From: Setophaga petechia
Taxonomy: Eukaryota; Chordata; Aves; Passeriformes; Parulidae
Direction: 5' to 3'
Assembly: GCA_024362935.1 (NCBI GenBank)
Contig: JANCRA010000114.1
Coordinates: 62,001 to 126,000 of the forward strand
DNA length: 64,000 nucleotides
How positions within the stretch are numbered: the first letter of the stretch is position 1; each line of letters begins with the position of its first letter. Both the position numbers and the translations under genes were made by a program. Under the pieces are notes generated by a model that made no database searches, was not told the origin of the DNA, and saw only the letters and a program-made list of their open reading frames with translations. This document shows positions 11,283-23,324 of the stretch, in pieces.

Positions 11283-12299
11283 TAAGGGAAGCCCTGCAAA
11301 TGCCCTGACTCCAGGAACAGCTTCATGCACCGCTCCAGCTTCATCCTCCTTGGAAGGATCTCATCCTCCTTGGAAGGATCCACGTTGATCAGAGCCCTGG
11401 TGACCCATATTCCCAGTGATCTGTGCTGGTAGGACACCTGGCTGGTTGTCCTTTTGGTTTGGCCTAGAGTTCATCTTGATTCATTTTATCACTTAAAAAC
11501 ACATGAAATAGGACTAAAAAGAAAGTAATTGATCAAGGATGTCAAAAGTCTCACAATTTCACAGCTATTTCAGGCGGAATTTATGGTTTGGGGCCATGTT
11601 CTGGAGGATTTGTGGGTTCTTGGGGGATTTCAGGCAGTGTTCTCAATATCTTTGCACTCCAAAAGTCAAGGTGGATTGATCTGTCACCTCAAAATGACTC
11701 AGTCCCACCGAAAACAACTCAATCCTACCCCAAAGGGCTCAACACACCCTCAATTTGGCTTATTCCCACCTAAAAAAAAAACTCAGTCCCATGTCAAAAT
11801 TAGTCATATCCACAACCTCCAGGGTGAGATGGGATTGGAAGGAGATTTGGAGAAGTGGGATCAAAATTTGAGGGTGTTGGACCAGGATTATGTGGGGCTG
11901 GGTGTGTGGGATCTATTTTGATAGTAAATAACATTTCCAGAATTATTGATTTCTGCCCCAATCATTTTCCATCACTTCCAGGTTTTTTTTTCAGCCTGCA
12001 ACCTTCTCAGCTGATTGTGTTTGTGTCGTCCTTTCTTTCCTGCCTTTCTTTGCCTGCTCTGTTTCTCTCTCAGTGTCACTGTCGGATCTTGCTCCACTTG
12101 GCTTTTGGCTCCTTCTTAAGATCTTTGCCTCACAGGGCAGGAGCATCTTTTCCTGTCTGGGAACTGCAATTCCAGCCCCTGGGAGTGTGTGCCATGGATC
12201 CCAGAGGGGCATTCCCGAGGCTCCCAGGGTGCTGCTCCTGCCGTGCCTCCCAAGGAGCTGTGCAGGGCCAGGGGACAAGGTCCAGCAGCTCTGTTGGTT

Positions 12300-12680
12300 C
12301 TGCAGTGCCACAAGGGCCCCTGGTTCCATGAGTTTCCCTACTGCCAACAGCGGTTCCTTGGTTCCCATGATGCCCTGCTGCTGTGTCACCATGGATATTT
12401 GGTGCCATGAAGTTCTTCAGTGTCACAATGGCCTCCCTCGCTCCATGAGCTTCCACAGTGTCACAATGGACTCCTTGGATGGGCAGTGTCACCATGGACC
12501 ATTGGCTCCATGCAGCCATGCTGGGTCACCATGGACTCCTTGGTTCCATGAGGTTCTGGGAGTGTCTCCATGGTCTCCTTGGATCCACAGTGTCACAATG
12601 GACCACTGGATCCACGTGGCCCTGCTGTGTCACCATGGCCCCTTGGTTCCATGGGACCTCCTCAATGCCTAAATGGCCCC
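12300..12680 (+). repeat. 38-bp minisatellite array (left outer)
   Basis: About ten units of a 37-38-base repeat whose core words are TGTCACAATGG, CCTTGGTTCCATG and CCCCACAG. Orientation is forward. It is the mirror partner of the reverse array at 54,230-54,660. Confidence 0.85.
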
Positions 12681-12689
12681 TTCATTCCA

Positions 12690-14040
12690 AAAGGAACACA
12701 TAAGTTTTAAAGAAACATTGAGCAAATCCTGCTCAACACACGTGGGAACATGTGTTTGCATTCCAAAGAGAGGTTAAAGGTGAGGATGGCACCAGCAGCT
12801 TCCATCTGCAACAGAGATCCAGGGAAAGGACAGGGACAGAGAATTCAGCTGCAAGACTCAGAGAATTCTGCTCCCAGAGATCATTTCTGCTCACACTGTC
12901 CCTTGTAGAAAGGTGACACCATTCCAGGCAGCCTGCACTGAGCAGGTGGCTCCTGAGTGGGGTTTGTTGCTCAGGAAACCTGCTCTGGCTTTTCCATTTT
13001 CTCCTTCCCAACAGGAAAACTTCTCCTGGGCCTGTGTGCAGGCAGAGCCCTGAGGAGAGCAGGTGGGACACGGTGCAATGGGCTGGGACATGGAGCTGCA
13101 GAGCTCAGGGGACAAGGTTCTGCTGCAGGGCACAGGGATGTCAGTCCCAGGTGGGCCATGTCAGACATGGTGAGGCTGGGGGTGAGGAGCAGCTTGTCCA
13201 AACAGGATCAGCCCTCAAGGGGCTCATTCTTCTCCATGCCCAGACCTCCTAAGGAGACATTCAGCATCAAGATCATCTAGGGAATGCTTCTATTTGCTCT
13301 TCTCTGAACTGGAAAATAAAAAAAGACTCATTTAATAAACAAAAAAAGTCATGAGGTGCACTTGGAAGTCTTCCTCCTTAATAGAACTCCAAACTAACTG
13401 CAATCAGCTGTTCAAGCACTGCAGACTTCAAGACCATTGAAGGAAGACAAAGAGCCACCAAGGTCTTGCTGTGTTTTATTGAGCCCCATGGTAGATTTGG
13501 GGCTGAGTCCAAGACCCTCAGGCACTGAGAGGAAGTTGAGGAAGCTGCTCAACTAAATCAGAAGCAAAACTCCAAGTCCCCTGGAGCATCACTGGGCCCC
13601 ACTGAGGGCAGGGAGTGCCAAAGGCTCCCCAGGGACTGCTGAGAGCAGATCCTTGAGGCCAGGATTGCAGGGAGCCCAAGGCTCTGAGCAGGGAACTGCA
13701 ATGCTGAGCAAGGCCTGGGCTGGCTGGGGGAAGCAGAAAGGCCAAGCCCTGAGCCCAGCCTGGGACAGCAGGGCCTGTCCCTCACGGGTGGCTCGGGGCT
13801 GTTTGTGGGGCAGTGGGATGTGAAGGGCAGCAAGGACAAACGTCATAAACCTGTGTGACACTCCAGATCTTTGTGGAACCAAGGAGCAGTGAGATACTGT
13901 GGGGCCTCATGGAAACAAGAGGCCATTGTGAGCCTGCAGGGCTGGAACACCCCAGAACTCTGAAATGCTGGGGGTAACCAAAGGTTCCTTTCCTTGAGTT
14001 TGGTGCACAGGAGAAACACCAACCCGATATTCTCAATATG
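12690..14040. other. Arm segment without recognised gene
   Basis: Mirror partner of about 53,120-54,200. The part at 13,500-13,880 is well conserved between arms and gives overlapping open frames in three registers in both copies, which points to GC-rich non-coding DNA. A short piece of the 38-bp minisatellite is present near 13,860-13,930. Confidence 0.6.
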
Positions 14041-14045
14041 GGCAG

Positions 14046-14183
14046 ATGCAAAGAATATTATTGGTAGGAAGGTTCCCACAAGGATCATCAAGCCCAGCTC
14101 TTAAGTGAATGGCCCACACAGGGATTGAACCCACAGCCTCGGTGATACCAGCACCATGCTCTGAGCAACTGAGCTAAGAGGTC
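14046..14183 (-). mobile_element. tRNA-derived SINE with CR1-like tail (TguSINE1 type)
   Basis: Read on the minus strand, the element starts with a tRNA-like head with polymerase III box A (TTAGCTCAGTTGG) and box B (GGTTCAATCCC, plus coordinates about 14,121-14,131). The head resembles tRNA-Ile. It is followed by a tail with GATTTGATGATCCTTGTGGG and GAATATT that looks like a CR1 3' end. This is the organisation of the passerine SINE mobilised by CR1. The anticodon arm is degenerate, so it is not a working tRNA gene. The same insertion sits at the mirror position in the right arm, so it predates the palindrome. Confidence 0.85.
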
Positions 14184-14819
14184 AAAATGACACCAAATTT
14201 TACTGGCAAAATAGAGACAATCAAGGAACTTGGGCAAAGCATATAATACAACACCCACTTCAACATAAAACTCTTATCAAAGCATTAAGTTCATTAACTT
14301 AGCCCATTTAACCTAAAAACCGTTTACCCTTAAGATGTTAAGTTACCCAAAAATGTTCCAGGCAAGTAGGATTAGAAGGAGAAGAAATAGAGAACATCAG
14401 AAAGACAGAAGATCTATAGAACGACACATACAGAGGTACCAACTGCTCGGGTTGCACCATCACAAACAGACAAAGCCCAGCAAAAGGCAGGATCCAGACC
14501 ATGGGCTGGCCTCGTGCTCCGGCTTTTAACCCCCTGGGCCTTCATGGGCCCGCCCCTGGGGTGGGACTGCCAGTTGCTTGTCCAATCAGAGTCAGGGTAG
14601 GCAACAGCTGTGCCTGTTGTATTATTGATTGGCAGCTCTGCCAGTCAGCAGAAAGTCAGCACTGCCCCTGCTGTGTGATTGACAGCTCTGCCAGGCCAGG
14701 GCTGGGGGCGGGGCTCTGTCCCACCACAAACCAAGGCCTGACCCGGCCCTGGCCCCACACGGGCATTCCGAGCATCCCAAGGTGTCTCGGGACATCGATC
14801 TCATCCAGCCTCTGACAGT

Positions 14820-16840
14820 GACCACGATGACACTGCAGAACCTCATGGAACCATGGGTCAGTTGTGACAATGCTGGTCCAAGGAAACCGTGGTGACGCTA
14901 CGGAACCTCATGAAATCAAGGACACCATTGTGCAGCTCAGGGGATCTATGGATGCAAGGGTCAGTAATCAAACCTTGGGGCCCAGAGAAACAAGGAACCA
15001 TGGCAACACAGCGGGGCCACATGGAGCCAAGGGAACCTTGTGACTCTGTTGGGTCTCATGAAACCAAGAAGCCATTGTGACATGGCAAGACCTCATGGAA
15101 TCAAGGAGAACACTGTAATAGTGTGGGGACTCATGAAGTCAATGGAACATGGAACAGGTCTGCCTGGTTTGGCCTCCTGGGGGCTGTCTGACAGGTCCCA
15201 CTGAATTTGACATGTCAAGGGCCACTTCCCATCTGACCGTGAAGCACTGGTGCTCTGTGCTTTTATTCCTATGGGAAAGAACTGTCTTTCTTGTCTAGGC
15301 ACCCATGGCCAAAATTGGGATTCTGCATCTAAAATTCCCTATATCCAAGAGTTACTCCCAGACAAAAATCTGCCCGTACAGTCAAGTCTGGCTAGACTTG
15401 GCCTCTGGTGACTGCCTCTCATCTGCCCCTGCACCACTGGGGCTTACTTGTTTCCTTCCTATGGAGACCATTGTGACACTGTGGAGCATTGTGGAGCCAA
15501 TGGGCCATGGTGACACTGCAGGCTCTTGTGGAACCTGTTACACTGTAGGAACTTGTGGAACCAAGGGGAACATTGTGACCCTGCAGGGTACCATGGGTCC
15601 AATGGGCCACTTTGACACTGTGGGGCCTCGTGGAACCAAGGACATCACTGTGGCTCTGTTGGGCTGCAGGGTCCCAAGGGCCCAGTGTGAAGCAGCAGGG
15701 CTTTGTGGAACCAAGAGGCCATTGCTGCATTTCAGGGCCTTGTGGAGCCAAAGGGCCATTGTGATCCTGCAGGACACCGTGGATCCATGGAGAGCATTGT
15801 GGCATTGCAAGGCCCCATGGAATCCTGGAGACCATTGTGACACTGTGGGGCCCCATGGAACCAAAGGAACATTGTGACCCTGCAGGGCCTCATGGAAGGA
15901 AGGGGCCATTGTGACACTGTGGGAACTTGTGGAACCAAGGGAATCATTGCGGCACCACTGGAGCCCATGGAACCAAGGGGCCATTGGACACAGCGAGGCT
16001 TCATGAAACCAATAGATCATTATGAAACATGGGGCCTTGTGGAACCATGGAGACCATGAAGATCCTTAAGGACTTGTGTAACCAAAGGGGCCATTATGAC
16101 ACCTGAGGACATCATGGAAGCCAGGGACCATTGGGACATTGCAAGGAGCCATTGTGACACTGCAGGGCTGCTGTGGAACCAAGGGAACATGAAATAGGTG
16201 TGGCTGCCTTGACCTCCCAGGGGTCACCTGACAGGTCTGGCTGACCTTGGAATGTGGAAGGCCACTCCCATCTGCCCCTGAAACACTGGGACTCTGAGCT
16301 TTTCTTTTTATGGAAAAGAACTGTCCATTTTTTCCAGGCATCCATGGCCAAAATTAGGATTCCACCTCCAAATTTATGTCTATCCAAGTATTGCTGCCAG
16401 ACAAAAGTTGCCAGGACAGACAAGTCTGGCTGGTCTTTGACTCCTGAGGGGCAGCATTCACCTGTTTTCCAAACACTGGAAAGGCCTCTATGCTTTTCTT
16501 TCTATGGAAAAAAAACCCATCTCTCTTCTCCAGGCACAAATGTTTTAAATTAGGATTCTGCATACATAATTTCAAATATCCAAGGGTTGCAAACCTGCCA
16601 GGACAGACAGGTCAGGCTTGCCTTGACCTCTGGTGGTTTCTGTTCATCAACCCCTGAAGTATGAGGGCTCCGTGGTTTCCTTCCTATGGAGACCAATGTG
16701 ACATTGGGAGCCTTGTGAAATGAAGGGACCATTGTGACACTGCAGAGCACCATGGATCCAAGGGACCATTGTGACACTGTGGAGCCTTGTGGAACCAAGG
16801 ACATCATTGTGGCTCTGTTGGGCGACACGGTCCCAAGGGA
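14820..16840 (-). repeat. Composite satellite cluster: 38-bp arrays and 190-bp units
   Basis: Two to three alternations of reverse-oriented 38-bp minisatellite (14,820-15,130; 15,460-16,190; 16,680-16,830; words CCATTGTGACACTG and CATGGAACCAAGG) with units of about 190 bases (15,130-15,460; 16,190-16,680). The 190-base unit carries TTTCCTTCCTATGGA, GGCCAAAATTGGGATTC and CCAGACAAAA; its TTCCTATGGA word recurs at about 15,263, 15,455, 16,305, 16,493 and 16,677. Long open frames inside are repeat artefacts. Confidence 0.85.
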
Positions 16841-16859
16841 CCAGAGTAAAGCAGCAATG

Positions 16860-17300
16860 TGGGTGTTAGCCTGCCTGTAACTCAAGAGTCGGCCAGATTT
16901 TGCCCCGGAAGAACAGGGCACGAGTTTCAAGCCCTGGGAATCGCTTGTTTAACTTAGGGTGAGTTTGAGAGTTCCCCCATAAGCCTTTAGTGTTGTTATC
17001 CTATCTTGTCCAAGTTCTCCTCCCCTAGTGGTTACTGGTTTCCCTATAGGGTTATTGTTCTAGAGTGTTCTACCCTCAAGTGTATATTTTGTTGGTCCCC
17101 TTTTCCTCAGGTCTTTGAATCCCACCCCTCATACTGTTCTCGACTTCTCCATGTTTATTGTTTTTCACCCTGTTACTAAGTTCTTCTTGGGCAACTCCAT
17201 TGATCCTGCTTGTAGGAGCATGGGGGGGTATGACGATTGGTACGGATAGAGACGAGAGATCTCTGAAGCCAGGTCTTGGAACTTGTGGTTCAGTCATGTC
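16860..17300. mobile_element. ERV LTR remnants
   Basis: The part at 16,860-17,170 has LTR-like features (two stretches rich in short pyrimidine runs, a TATA-poor promoter-like segment and TGTTTATTG). The part at 17,220-17,290 contains GAGATCTCTGAAGCCAGGTC, the same word found in the complete LTR at 34,479-35,162. It lies just upstream of the gag remnant and may be the damaged 5' end of that provirus. Borders are not resolved. Confidence 0.5.
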
Positions 17301-17699
17301 ACCTGGGGTTAGCTGATGGATAGGCCAGCGCTCCCTGGGATTTTGGATTGTCCTGTGCTGGCAGATTCATGATTGCTTTGAGGGACCTTGGCCAGGATCC
17401 ACAGGGACAAAATGGTTTCACCTGTGTAGGATTGCAGGTGGGTTTGGGGAAATGCAGGACAATTATTGCCCATTTTGCCACTGTGTTTTTTCAAAACACA
17501 TCCACATCCCATAACTGATTTGAGGTGTTCCAGCGGCTGTTCCACCTAAGGCGGAGAAAGAGAAAAATGGGCAGCTGGGTGACCAAAGTAGAAAGGTGCA
17601 TATATGGATGCTTTAAGTTAATTCTCACTGATCATGACCAAATATCTTCAAAGAACAAATTAAAATGAATCATGAAGTGGATCATTAAAATTTTCCAGA

Positions 17700-18611
17700 T
17701 TTTCCTGAGCCTGACCGTCCTCCCTCCATCTTGGTTCCTTCACTTCCTGCTACCTCAACCTTCTCTTCCACCCTGAACGAACCTCCAGACTCCACCCCCA
17801 CGACTGCGGGTCACTCCCTCACTGTAAATCATTCCACCTACACCTTGGGACATGCCTCCAGAAGGCCTGCCTGGAGGTCCGCCATCCTCGATCAAGGCCC
17901 TTCCTCCCCCACACCTGACAAAATGGCAGTGCCCTTTGCCTCACCCTCCAGCAACAATATAACCTCCATGGTCAAAGATACTAAGCCCAACTGTCACACT
18001 ATTTCTAATCTGAATGTTTCTGCTCCAAGTTATTCTTCCTCCCCAGAAGACAGTTAGGACTGCTTAGAGCCACCTCACCCCTCAATCCCAGAAGATCCCT
18101 GGGAAAGGAAGAAGACTGGCAAATAGTCTTGAAATTCCTCATTGCACCGGCATGTTATGAAAGAAAGGGGCAGAATCCCTGGTGTCAACCATTGGTTTAC
18201 AGCAAAATCAAGGATCTGTGTAGCGCAGCTAAAGACCAGAGGAAGGACTTAACTTGTTTTAATGGCCTAGTGAGGGTCATGTTTACAGCACATGTCTTAA
18301 CCCTCTATGATTTAAAATATATTATGACCATGTTGTTGTCACCTACAGAATACACCCTGTGGAAAGGGGAATGGAAGGGTTTACTTAATCAATTAATACC
18401 AGACTATGCTAATAATGAAGCAAGGGTGAAATTGACAATCAACCATCTAGCTGGAGAAGGACAACACAGCCTTCCAGATGATCAAGCAGCAGGAATCCCC
18501 AGAGAAGTATTGGATGATATCAAAGAGATGGCTTTGAAAGCTTTAATCCAGGTATTGGATGGTAGCACCCCCAATTTGGACTACCTTGGGTGGCTGCAGC
18601 TAAAGCTTTAG
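17700..18611 (+). pseudogene. ERV gag remnant, betaretrovirus-like capsid
   Basis: The frame at 18,129-18,611 (160 codons) is a retroviral capsid (class II/beta- or alpharetrovirus-like): an N-terminal-domain part with the YSKIKDLCSAAKD and LTLYDLKYIMTMLLSPTEY regions, followed by the LAGEGQH and DDQAAGIPREVLDDIKEMA regions. Upstream, 17,731-18,057 is a Ser/Thr/Pro-rich frame, likely the linker between matrix and capsid, broken from the capsid by a stop and frame change at about 18,056. The capsid C-terminal domain with the major homology region, the nucleocapsid and all of pol are missing. It is followed directly by envelope transmembrane sequence. Decayed and non-functional. Confidence 0.8.
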
Positions 18612-18674
18612 GACAATGAGACCATCCTGGGTGCCTGTTAAGGAAGCAAACCAATGCTGCCTCCCTCACACTGA

Positions 18675-18935
18675 GTGGCCTGCTCTCAGACACAGAGACC
18701 ATCAGACATGCCACCTTGCAGAACAGCCATAGAGTTTTTACTCTGGGCACATGGGCATGGCTGTGTAGCCTCTGAGGGCATGTGTTGCATGAACCTCTCC
18801 AGCCACAGTGAGTCAATCCAAAAGAGCATTCAGGTACTGAAGGAAGGGTTCAATAAGTTTAAAGTGGAAAACAAAGACTGGTTCACTAAAGTTTTCCAAT
18901 CCAAGGGACGAAATGGTTGGATGATGTCTAGGTAA
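18675..18935 (+). pseudogene. ERV env remnant, transmembrane subunit ectodomain
   Basis: The 86-codon frame holds the disulfide-loop region of a retroviral transmembrane subunit: a C-x6-CC motif (C VASEGM CC), preceded by a heptad-type stretch ending in RTAIEFLLWAHGHG and followed by the NLSSHSESIQKSI helix and a Trp-containing stretch. The fusion peptide and most of the surface subunit are absent; the downstream frame breaks near 18,935. A covalent C-x6-CC loop is typical of gamma/alpha-type envelopes, whereas the adjacent capsid is beta-like, so the source provirus was probably a mixed-class avian ERV. Non-functional. Confidence 0.75.
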
Positions 18936-19169
18936 AACAGGACTACTAATTTTCTTAGTGATTGTTGTTGCATTGTTACTTGTCCCATGTTTGTTTGCAT
19001 GCTTTTAGAAAGTTTTACAAAATTCTTTCAGTCCTATCTTTGTTGTAACAGAAAGGGGGAAGATACCCAAAACAGGCTCCTCATGGAATCATTGAAGGAC
19101 AGAACTAAAGGCCAGGATGGCACAAAAACCTGTCACAGACTCAGTGTGGGAAGTAAAATCCTTAAAAGT

Positions 19170-19480
19170 ACCTAAAAGTATTCTTAAATCCATAAAGTAC
19201 CTTAAAAACCTTGAGTATCTCAAAGCATTAATGAGCCCCACAGAGTGTCAGTACAAAGCTCTCAAGGGACTCAATAAAGCAGATAATTGGGGCCATGATT
19301 GCACAAACCTCTCACAGAGTCTGTCTGAAAATGGAAACACCAAGTACCTTAAAATAACTGAAGTACCCTGAAGTATTAATGAGCCCCACTGAGTGCTTTT
19401 ACTGACAAAGCCTCTCCAGGGACTAATTACAGCAGATAATTGGAGGCCATGATTGCACAAACCTCTCAGAGACTCCAAGG
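19170..19480. repeat. Tandem repeat, unit about 135 bp
   Basis: Two and a half units, each with a TTAATGAGCCCCAC word, a CAGATAATTGG word and an ATGATTGCACAAACCTCTC word. The mirror array is at 49,060-49,400. Confidence 0.75.
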
Positions 19481-21210
19481 CAAAAGCCAAAGCCAAAGTC
19501 CTTTGAAAAACCTGCAGTCCCCGCAGGGAGAATTCAGGAGCCCCCAGGGCCATTGCTGAGCAAGGCTCCCCAGGGACTCCTTGCAGCAGATCCTTGAGGC
19601 CACTGGGATGTGGGCTAGGGGGGGATGCTGAGGGCAGGACAAGGGGCTGACAGTGCCCAGCCTGGCTGGGGCTGTGCCAGGAGGCCCCAGGGCCTCAGGA
19701 CAAGGTGTCTCCTCCCAGCCCTTGGTGGCACAGACCCTGCTGTGGCCCAGGGCACCAAGACTTGGCTTCTCTTTGTCCCCACCTGTCATCACTGCCTGCA
19801 GTTCTCTGCTCTGCCTGGGGCCTGGGGACACTTTCTCAGTCGTGTCCCTCACTGGGACCCATTAAAAGTCCAAGAAAGTTTGGAGTTGGATTCTGCCTTG
19901 GAGTTCTGCAGAGGTTTCTTCAGCTCCCTCTGAGGGACTGATGTTCAGGGCCTGAGCACAAAGCCCCAGAGGCTCATTCAAGTCCTGGTGCTGTGTCTGT
20001 GCTGCTGAGCTGGGCTGGGCTCCTGGCACACAGGCAGCTCCTGGTAAGCAAGCAGAGCTTCAAAAGCACATTTCTCTTGATGAGCAGCTCTTCTGGCAGC
20101 CCAGCAGGGCTGGGGCACTGCCTGCAGCCAGCCCGGGCACAGCACAGAGGCACAGAGAGCTTCAATCAGTCAGGGCTGGGAAGGTGCTGAGAAGTGCCTG
20201 GGGCACAATCACTGCCAGCCCTTGGCACAGGAACCTCTGGCTGCAGGACAATGCAGCTGCAGCTCCTGCAGTGATCTCCTAAAGCTGGAACATGCCAATG
20301 CCTGCAGAGCCTGTGAGTACATTCTCTGATTGTCTCTTGTGCAGAGCAGCCAGGGGTGCCCAGGGCTGTCGTGCAGAGCAGGGTCCTGCAGCCCAGGGCG
20401 CTGTGCTGGGGCAGGGACTCTGCTGCCTGCCAGGGACAGCTCTCAGCCAGCCCTGGCAGCTGCTCCAGCACTGGGGGACAAGATCTGGGTGGGAGGAGAC
20501 AGCTGGTCAGGCTTGGAAGTGTTCTCCTTGTGTGGGGAGGGTGCTGCATTATTCAGGACTGCTCCCGGCATGGCATTTACCTCCAGAATATTTCCAAGTA
20601 GATTATACAGGGAGCACAGCAAGGCAGGGGCTGTATAAAATGGAAATATCTGCTTTTAAAATCTACTGCTCTGGGTTGCCTGGGTGGGAAATTGCAAATA
20701 GATATTCATGTCTCGGTTCAGGTTGAGAAAATTAAAAAATTCTCTGCGATGTTACTAAACCACGCAGAGACAGAAATTATCACAGGACTCCTTAGAGGAA
20801 GCATCAGTGTTGCTTTTCCAGCCTCCTCAGGGTTGAACTGATGTTGCCATCAGAGCCTGCAGAGCCAGAGCTGCCCCTGGGCAGTGCCCGAGCTGGGAGG
20901 GGTCTGCAAGGCAGAGCTGAGCCCCCAGGGCTGGGCTGGGCTCTGGCAGCACTGGCAGGGCCCAGCCCTGGGCACAGGGAAGCAGCTGCTGGCAGGGACA
21001 GCTCCAGGCAGCAGAGCCCTGGGCAGGCAGTGGGGGGAAAGTGCCCCCAGGCTGCGCTGGGATATTTCAAGTCCTCCCCAAACCCAACTATTCCATGATT
21101 ACTTTTTTACAGATCCCCATGCCAAGGCCCAGCAAATGTCTTTGGTTTTGGTTACAGGTATCTCTTCTAAGGCTTCACTGTCCTTTTCTCTATGAACAGG
21201 ATCCCATGTG
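19480..21210. other. Upstream block of the olfactory receptor
   Basis: Conserved in mirror image at 47,420-49,060. Sub-blocks at about 19,770-20,170 recur a third time at 35,650-36,470 without a receptor gene. The left copy has about 100 extra bases just before the receptor ATG (21,130-21,222), including ATGAACAG/GATCCC, which looks like a splice acceptor; avian receptor genes often have a non-coding upstream exon. No other coding sequence is credible. Confidence 0.55.
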
Positions 21211-21222
21211 CAGCCCCAGCCA

Positions 21223-22155
21223 ATGTCCAACAGCAGCTCCATCAGGCACTTCCTCCTGCTGGCATTGGCAGACACGCGGCAGCTGCAGCTCCTGCACTTC
21301 TGCCTCTTGCTGGGCATCTCCCTGGCTGCCCTCCTGGGCAACGGCCTCATCATCAGCGCCGTAGCCTGCGGCCACCACCTGCACACGCCCATGTTCTTCT
21401 TCCTGCTCAACCTGGCCCTCAGCGACCTGGGCTCCATCTGCACCACTGTCCCCAAAACCATGCACAATTCCCTCTGGGACACCAGGAACATCTCCTACAC
21501 TGGATGTGCTGCTCAGCTCTTTTTTTTTACCTTTTTCATGTCAGCAGAGCTTGCCCTCCTGACCATCATGTGCTACGACCGCTACATGTCCATCTGCAAA
21601 GCCCTGCACTACAGGACCCTCCTGGGCAGCAGAGCTTGTGCCCACATGGCAGCAGCTGCCTGGGCCAGTGCCTTTCTCAATGCTCTCATGCACACGGCCA
21701 ATACATTTTCCCTGCCCCTGTGCCATGGCAATGCCCTGGGGCAGTTCTTCTGTGAAATCCCACAGATCCTCAAGCTCTCTTGTGCCAAATCCTATCTCAG
21801 GGAAGTTTGGCTTCTTGCTGTTAGTGCCTGTTTATTTTCTGGATGTTTTGCATTCATTGTTTTCTCCTATGTGCAGATCTTCTGGGCCGTTCTGAGGATC
21901 TCCTCTGAGCAGGGACGACACAAAGCCTTTTCCACCTGCCTCCCTCACCTGGCCGTGGTCTCTTTGTTCCTCAGCACCGGTACATTTTCCTACCTGAAGC
22001 CCCCCTCCATGTCCTCCCCATCCCTTGATCTGGCCCTGTCAGTTCTGTACTCAGTGGTGCCTCCAGCCCTGAACCCCCTCATCTACAGCCTGAGGAACCA
22101 GGAGCTCAAGTCTGCAGTGAGGAGACTGATGACTGGATGCTTTCAAAAACATTAA
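21223..22155 (+). CDS. Olfactory receptor, OR14-like (left-arm copy)
   Basis: Intact intronless seven-transmembrane odorant receptor of 310 residues, expected in the plasma membrane and cilia of olfactory neurons, coupling to the olfactory G protein. Hallmarks: N-glycosylation site NSS at residues 3-5, GN (39-40) in TM1, PMFFFLLNLALSD (56-68) in TM2, Cys95, MCYDRY (116-121) at the end of TM3, KAFSTCLPHL (234-243) in TM6 and NPLIYSLRNQELK (284-296) in TM7. I chose the ATG at 21,223 because the right-arm paralogue starts there and gives the usual length; an in-frame ATG 15 bases upstream is specific to this copy. An AATAAA follows at 22,268. The paralogue at 46,477-47,409 differs at about 38 residues, nearly all after residue 100, with the strongest clustering from about 185 to 260. 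Wording matches the bird-expanded OR14-like receptors. Ligand unknown. Confidence 0.93.
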   Translation: MSNSSSIRHFLLLALADTRQLQLLHFCLLLGISLAALLGNGLIISAVACGHHLHTPMFFFLLNLALSDLGSICTTVPKTMHNSLWDTRNISYTGCAAQLFFFTFFMSAELALLTIMCYDRYMSICKALHYRTLLGSRACAHMAAAAWASAFLNALMHTANTFSLPLCHGNALGQFFCEIPQILKLSCAKSYLREVWLLAVSACLFSGCFAFIVFSYVQIFWAVLRISSEQGRHKAFSTCLPHLAVVSLFLSTGTFSYLKPPSMSSPSLDLALSVLYSVVPPALNPLIYSLRNQELKSAVRRLMTGCFQKH

Positions 22156-22279
22156 ACTTCAGTCCAGTGTCTGAAAATCACTTGTAATAAGGTCGGGTTT
22201 TATACTGTCTGTTGGTTTGCTTATGGGATATTTTGTTTCCATGTTTTAGTTTTTAATATTTTCTACAAATAAATGTCAT

Positions 22280-23320
22280 TGTGCCATTACTGATTTTGTT
22301 TCTCTCCACTTTCCTTGTGGCCATAGACTGTGTCAATGAGGGGCTGTGCTCTCGATGGCTTTAAAGGAACTAAAGGATCTCCCAGCAGAGTTTTCTGCAG
22401 AGATGCCCTTTTGTTGCCTTCTCTGGAGCTGCAGCAGCAATGTCTGTGTGCAGAGCTGGGGCAGATCAGTGCTGGCCCAGTAGCTGTGCCCAGCAGCAGC
22501 AGCACTTGGTGTTGCCAGTGCTGCTGCCGTGGCCCTGCCCCGCTGCCCTGGTGGCCCTGGTGTTGCTGCAGGGCCTGAGTGCTCTCGGGGCCGGGCACAG
22601 CCCTGGGGGTGGCAGTGCCGGGGCTGCAGCAGGGACAGGCCATGGGCACTGCTGGGGCAGCGCTGACGCCTCAGGCCAGGCCCTGGGGGCTCCAGGCTCC
22701 TTGCCCAGGCTCTCTCAAGAACACGGCCAGGCCAATGCTCAGCACAGAAAAGCCCCGTCAGCAGCCCCAGGCTGGCCGTGGGCAGGCTGGGGGCAAACAG
22801 CATGGCTGGGGCTCTGCAAGGGCCCTGGGGCAGACGGGAAGGAGCAGCAGAGCAGGGGCTGATCCATCCCCAGTGCGCTGCACAGCCCAGGGCAGCGTCC
22901 CAGAGCGTCCTGATGGAGCTGCCAACAACATCCCCCCTCTGCAGCCCTGGCCTCCACCCCAGCTCACACAGGTGCCCCATCCTTGCAGGCACAGACACGG
23001 CAGCACTGGCTCAGCAGCCCCTGTTTGCATTGCACACAGCAGGCGGGAGCACCCCCATGCTGGTGCTGTGGGGACATGAACCTGAGGCAGCACAAATGCC
23101 ATCAGCCCCTGGGGCCAGCAAGGGCTGGGGGACACCAGGGAAAGCACTCAGCTTTGTCCTGGCCTCTGCACTCAGCCAGAAAGTTTGTTCCCATCAGCTG
23201 GGAGTTTCCTGTTCCACTGCAGACGCTGTTGCTCAGAGCCAGGGCTGCCTGGCACCCACCCCGAAACTGCCCTCAGAATTTCCCTTGCTTCTCCTTTTCT
23301 TTCTTTACTCTTCCTGCTAC
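22280..23320. other. Arm segment downstream of receptor, no gene
   Basis: GC-rich sequence with overlapping frames on both strands. The part at 22,320-22,640 mirrors about 45,980-46,330; most of the rest (22,640-23,320) is poorly matched or absent in the right arm. No protein family recognised. Confidence 0.55.
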
Positions 23321-23324
23321 AAAT

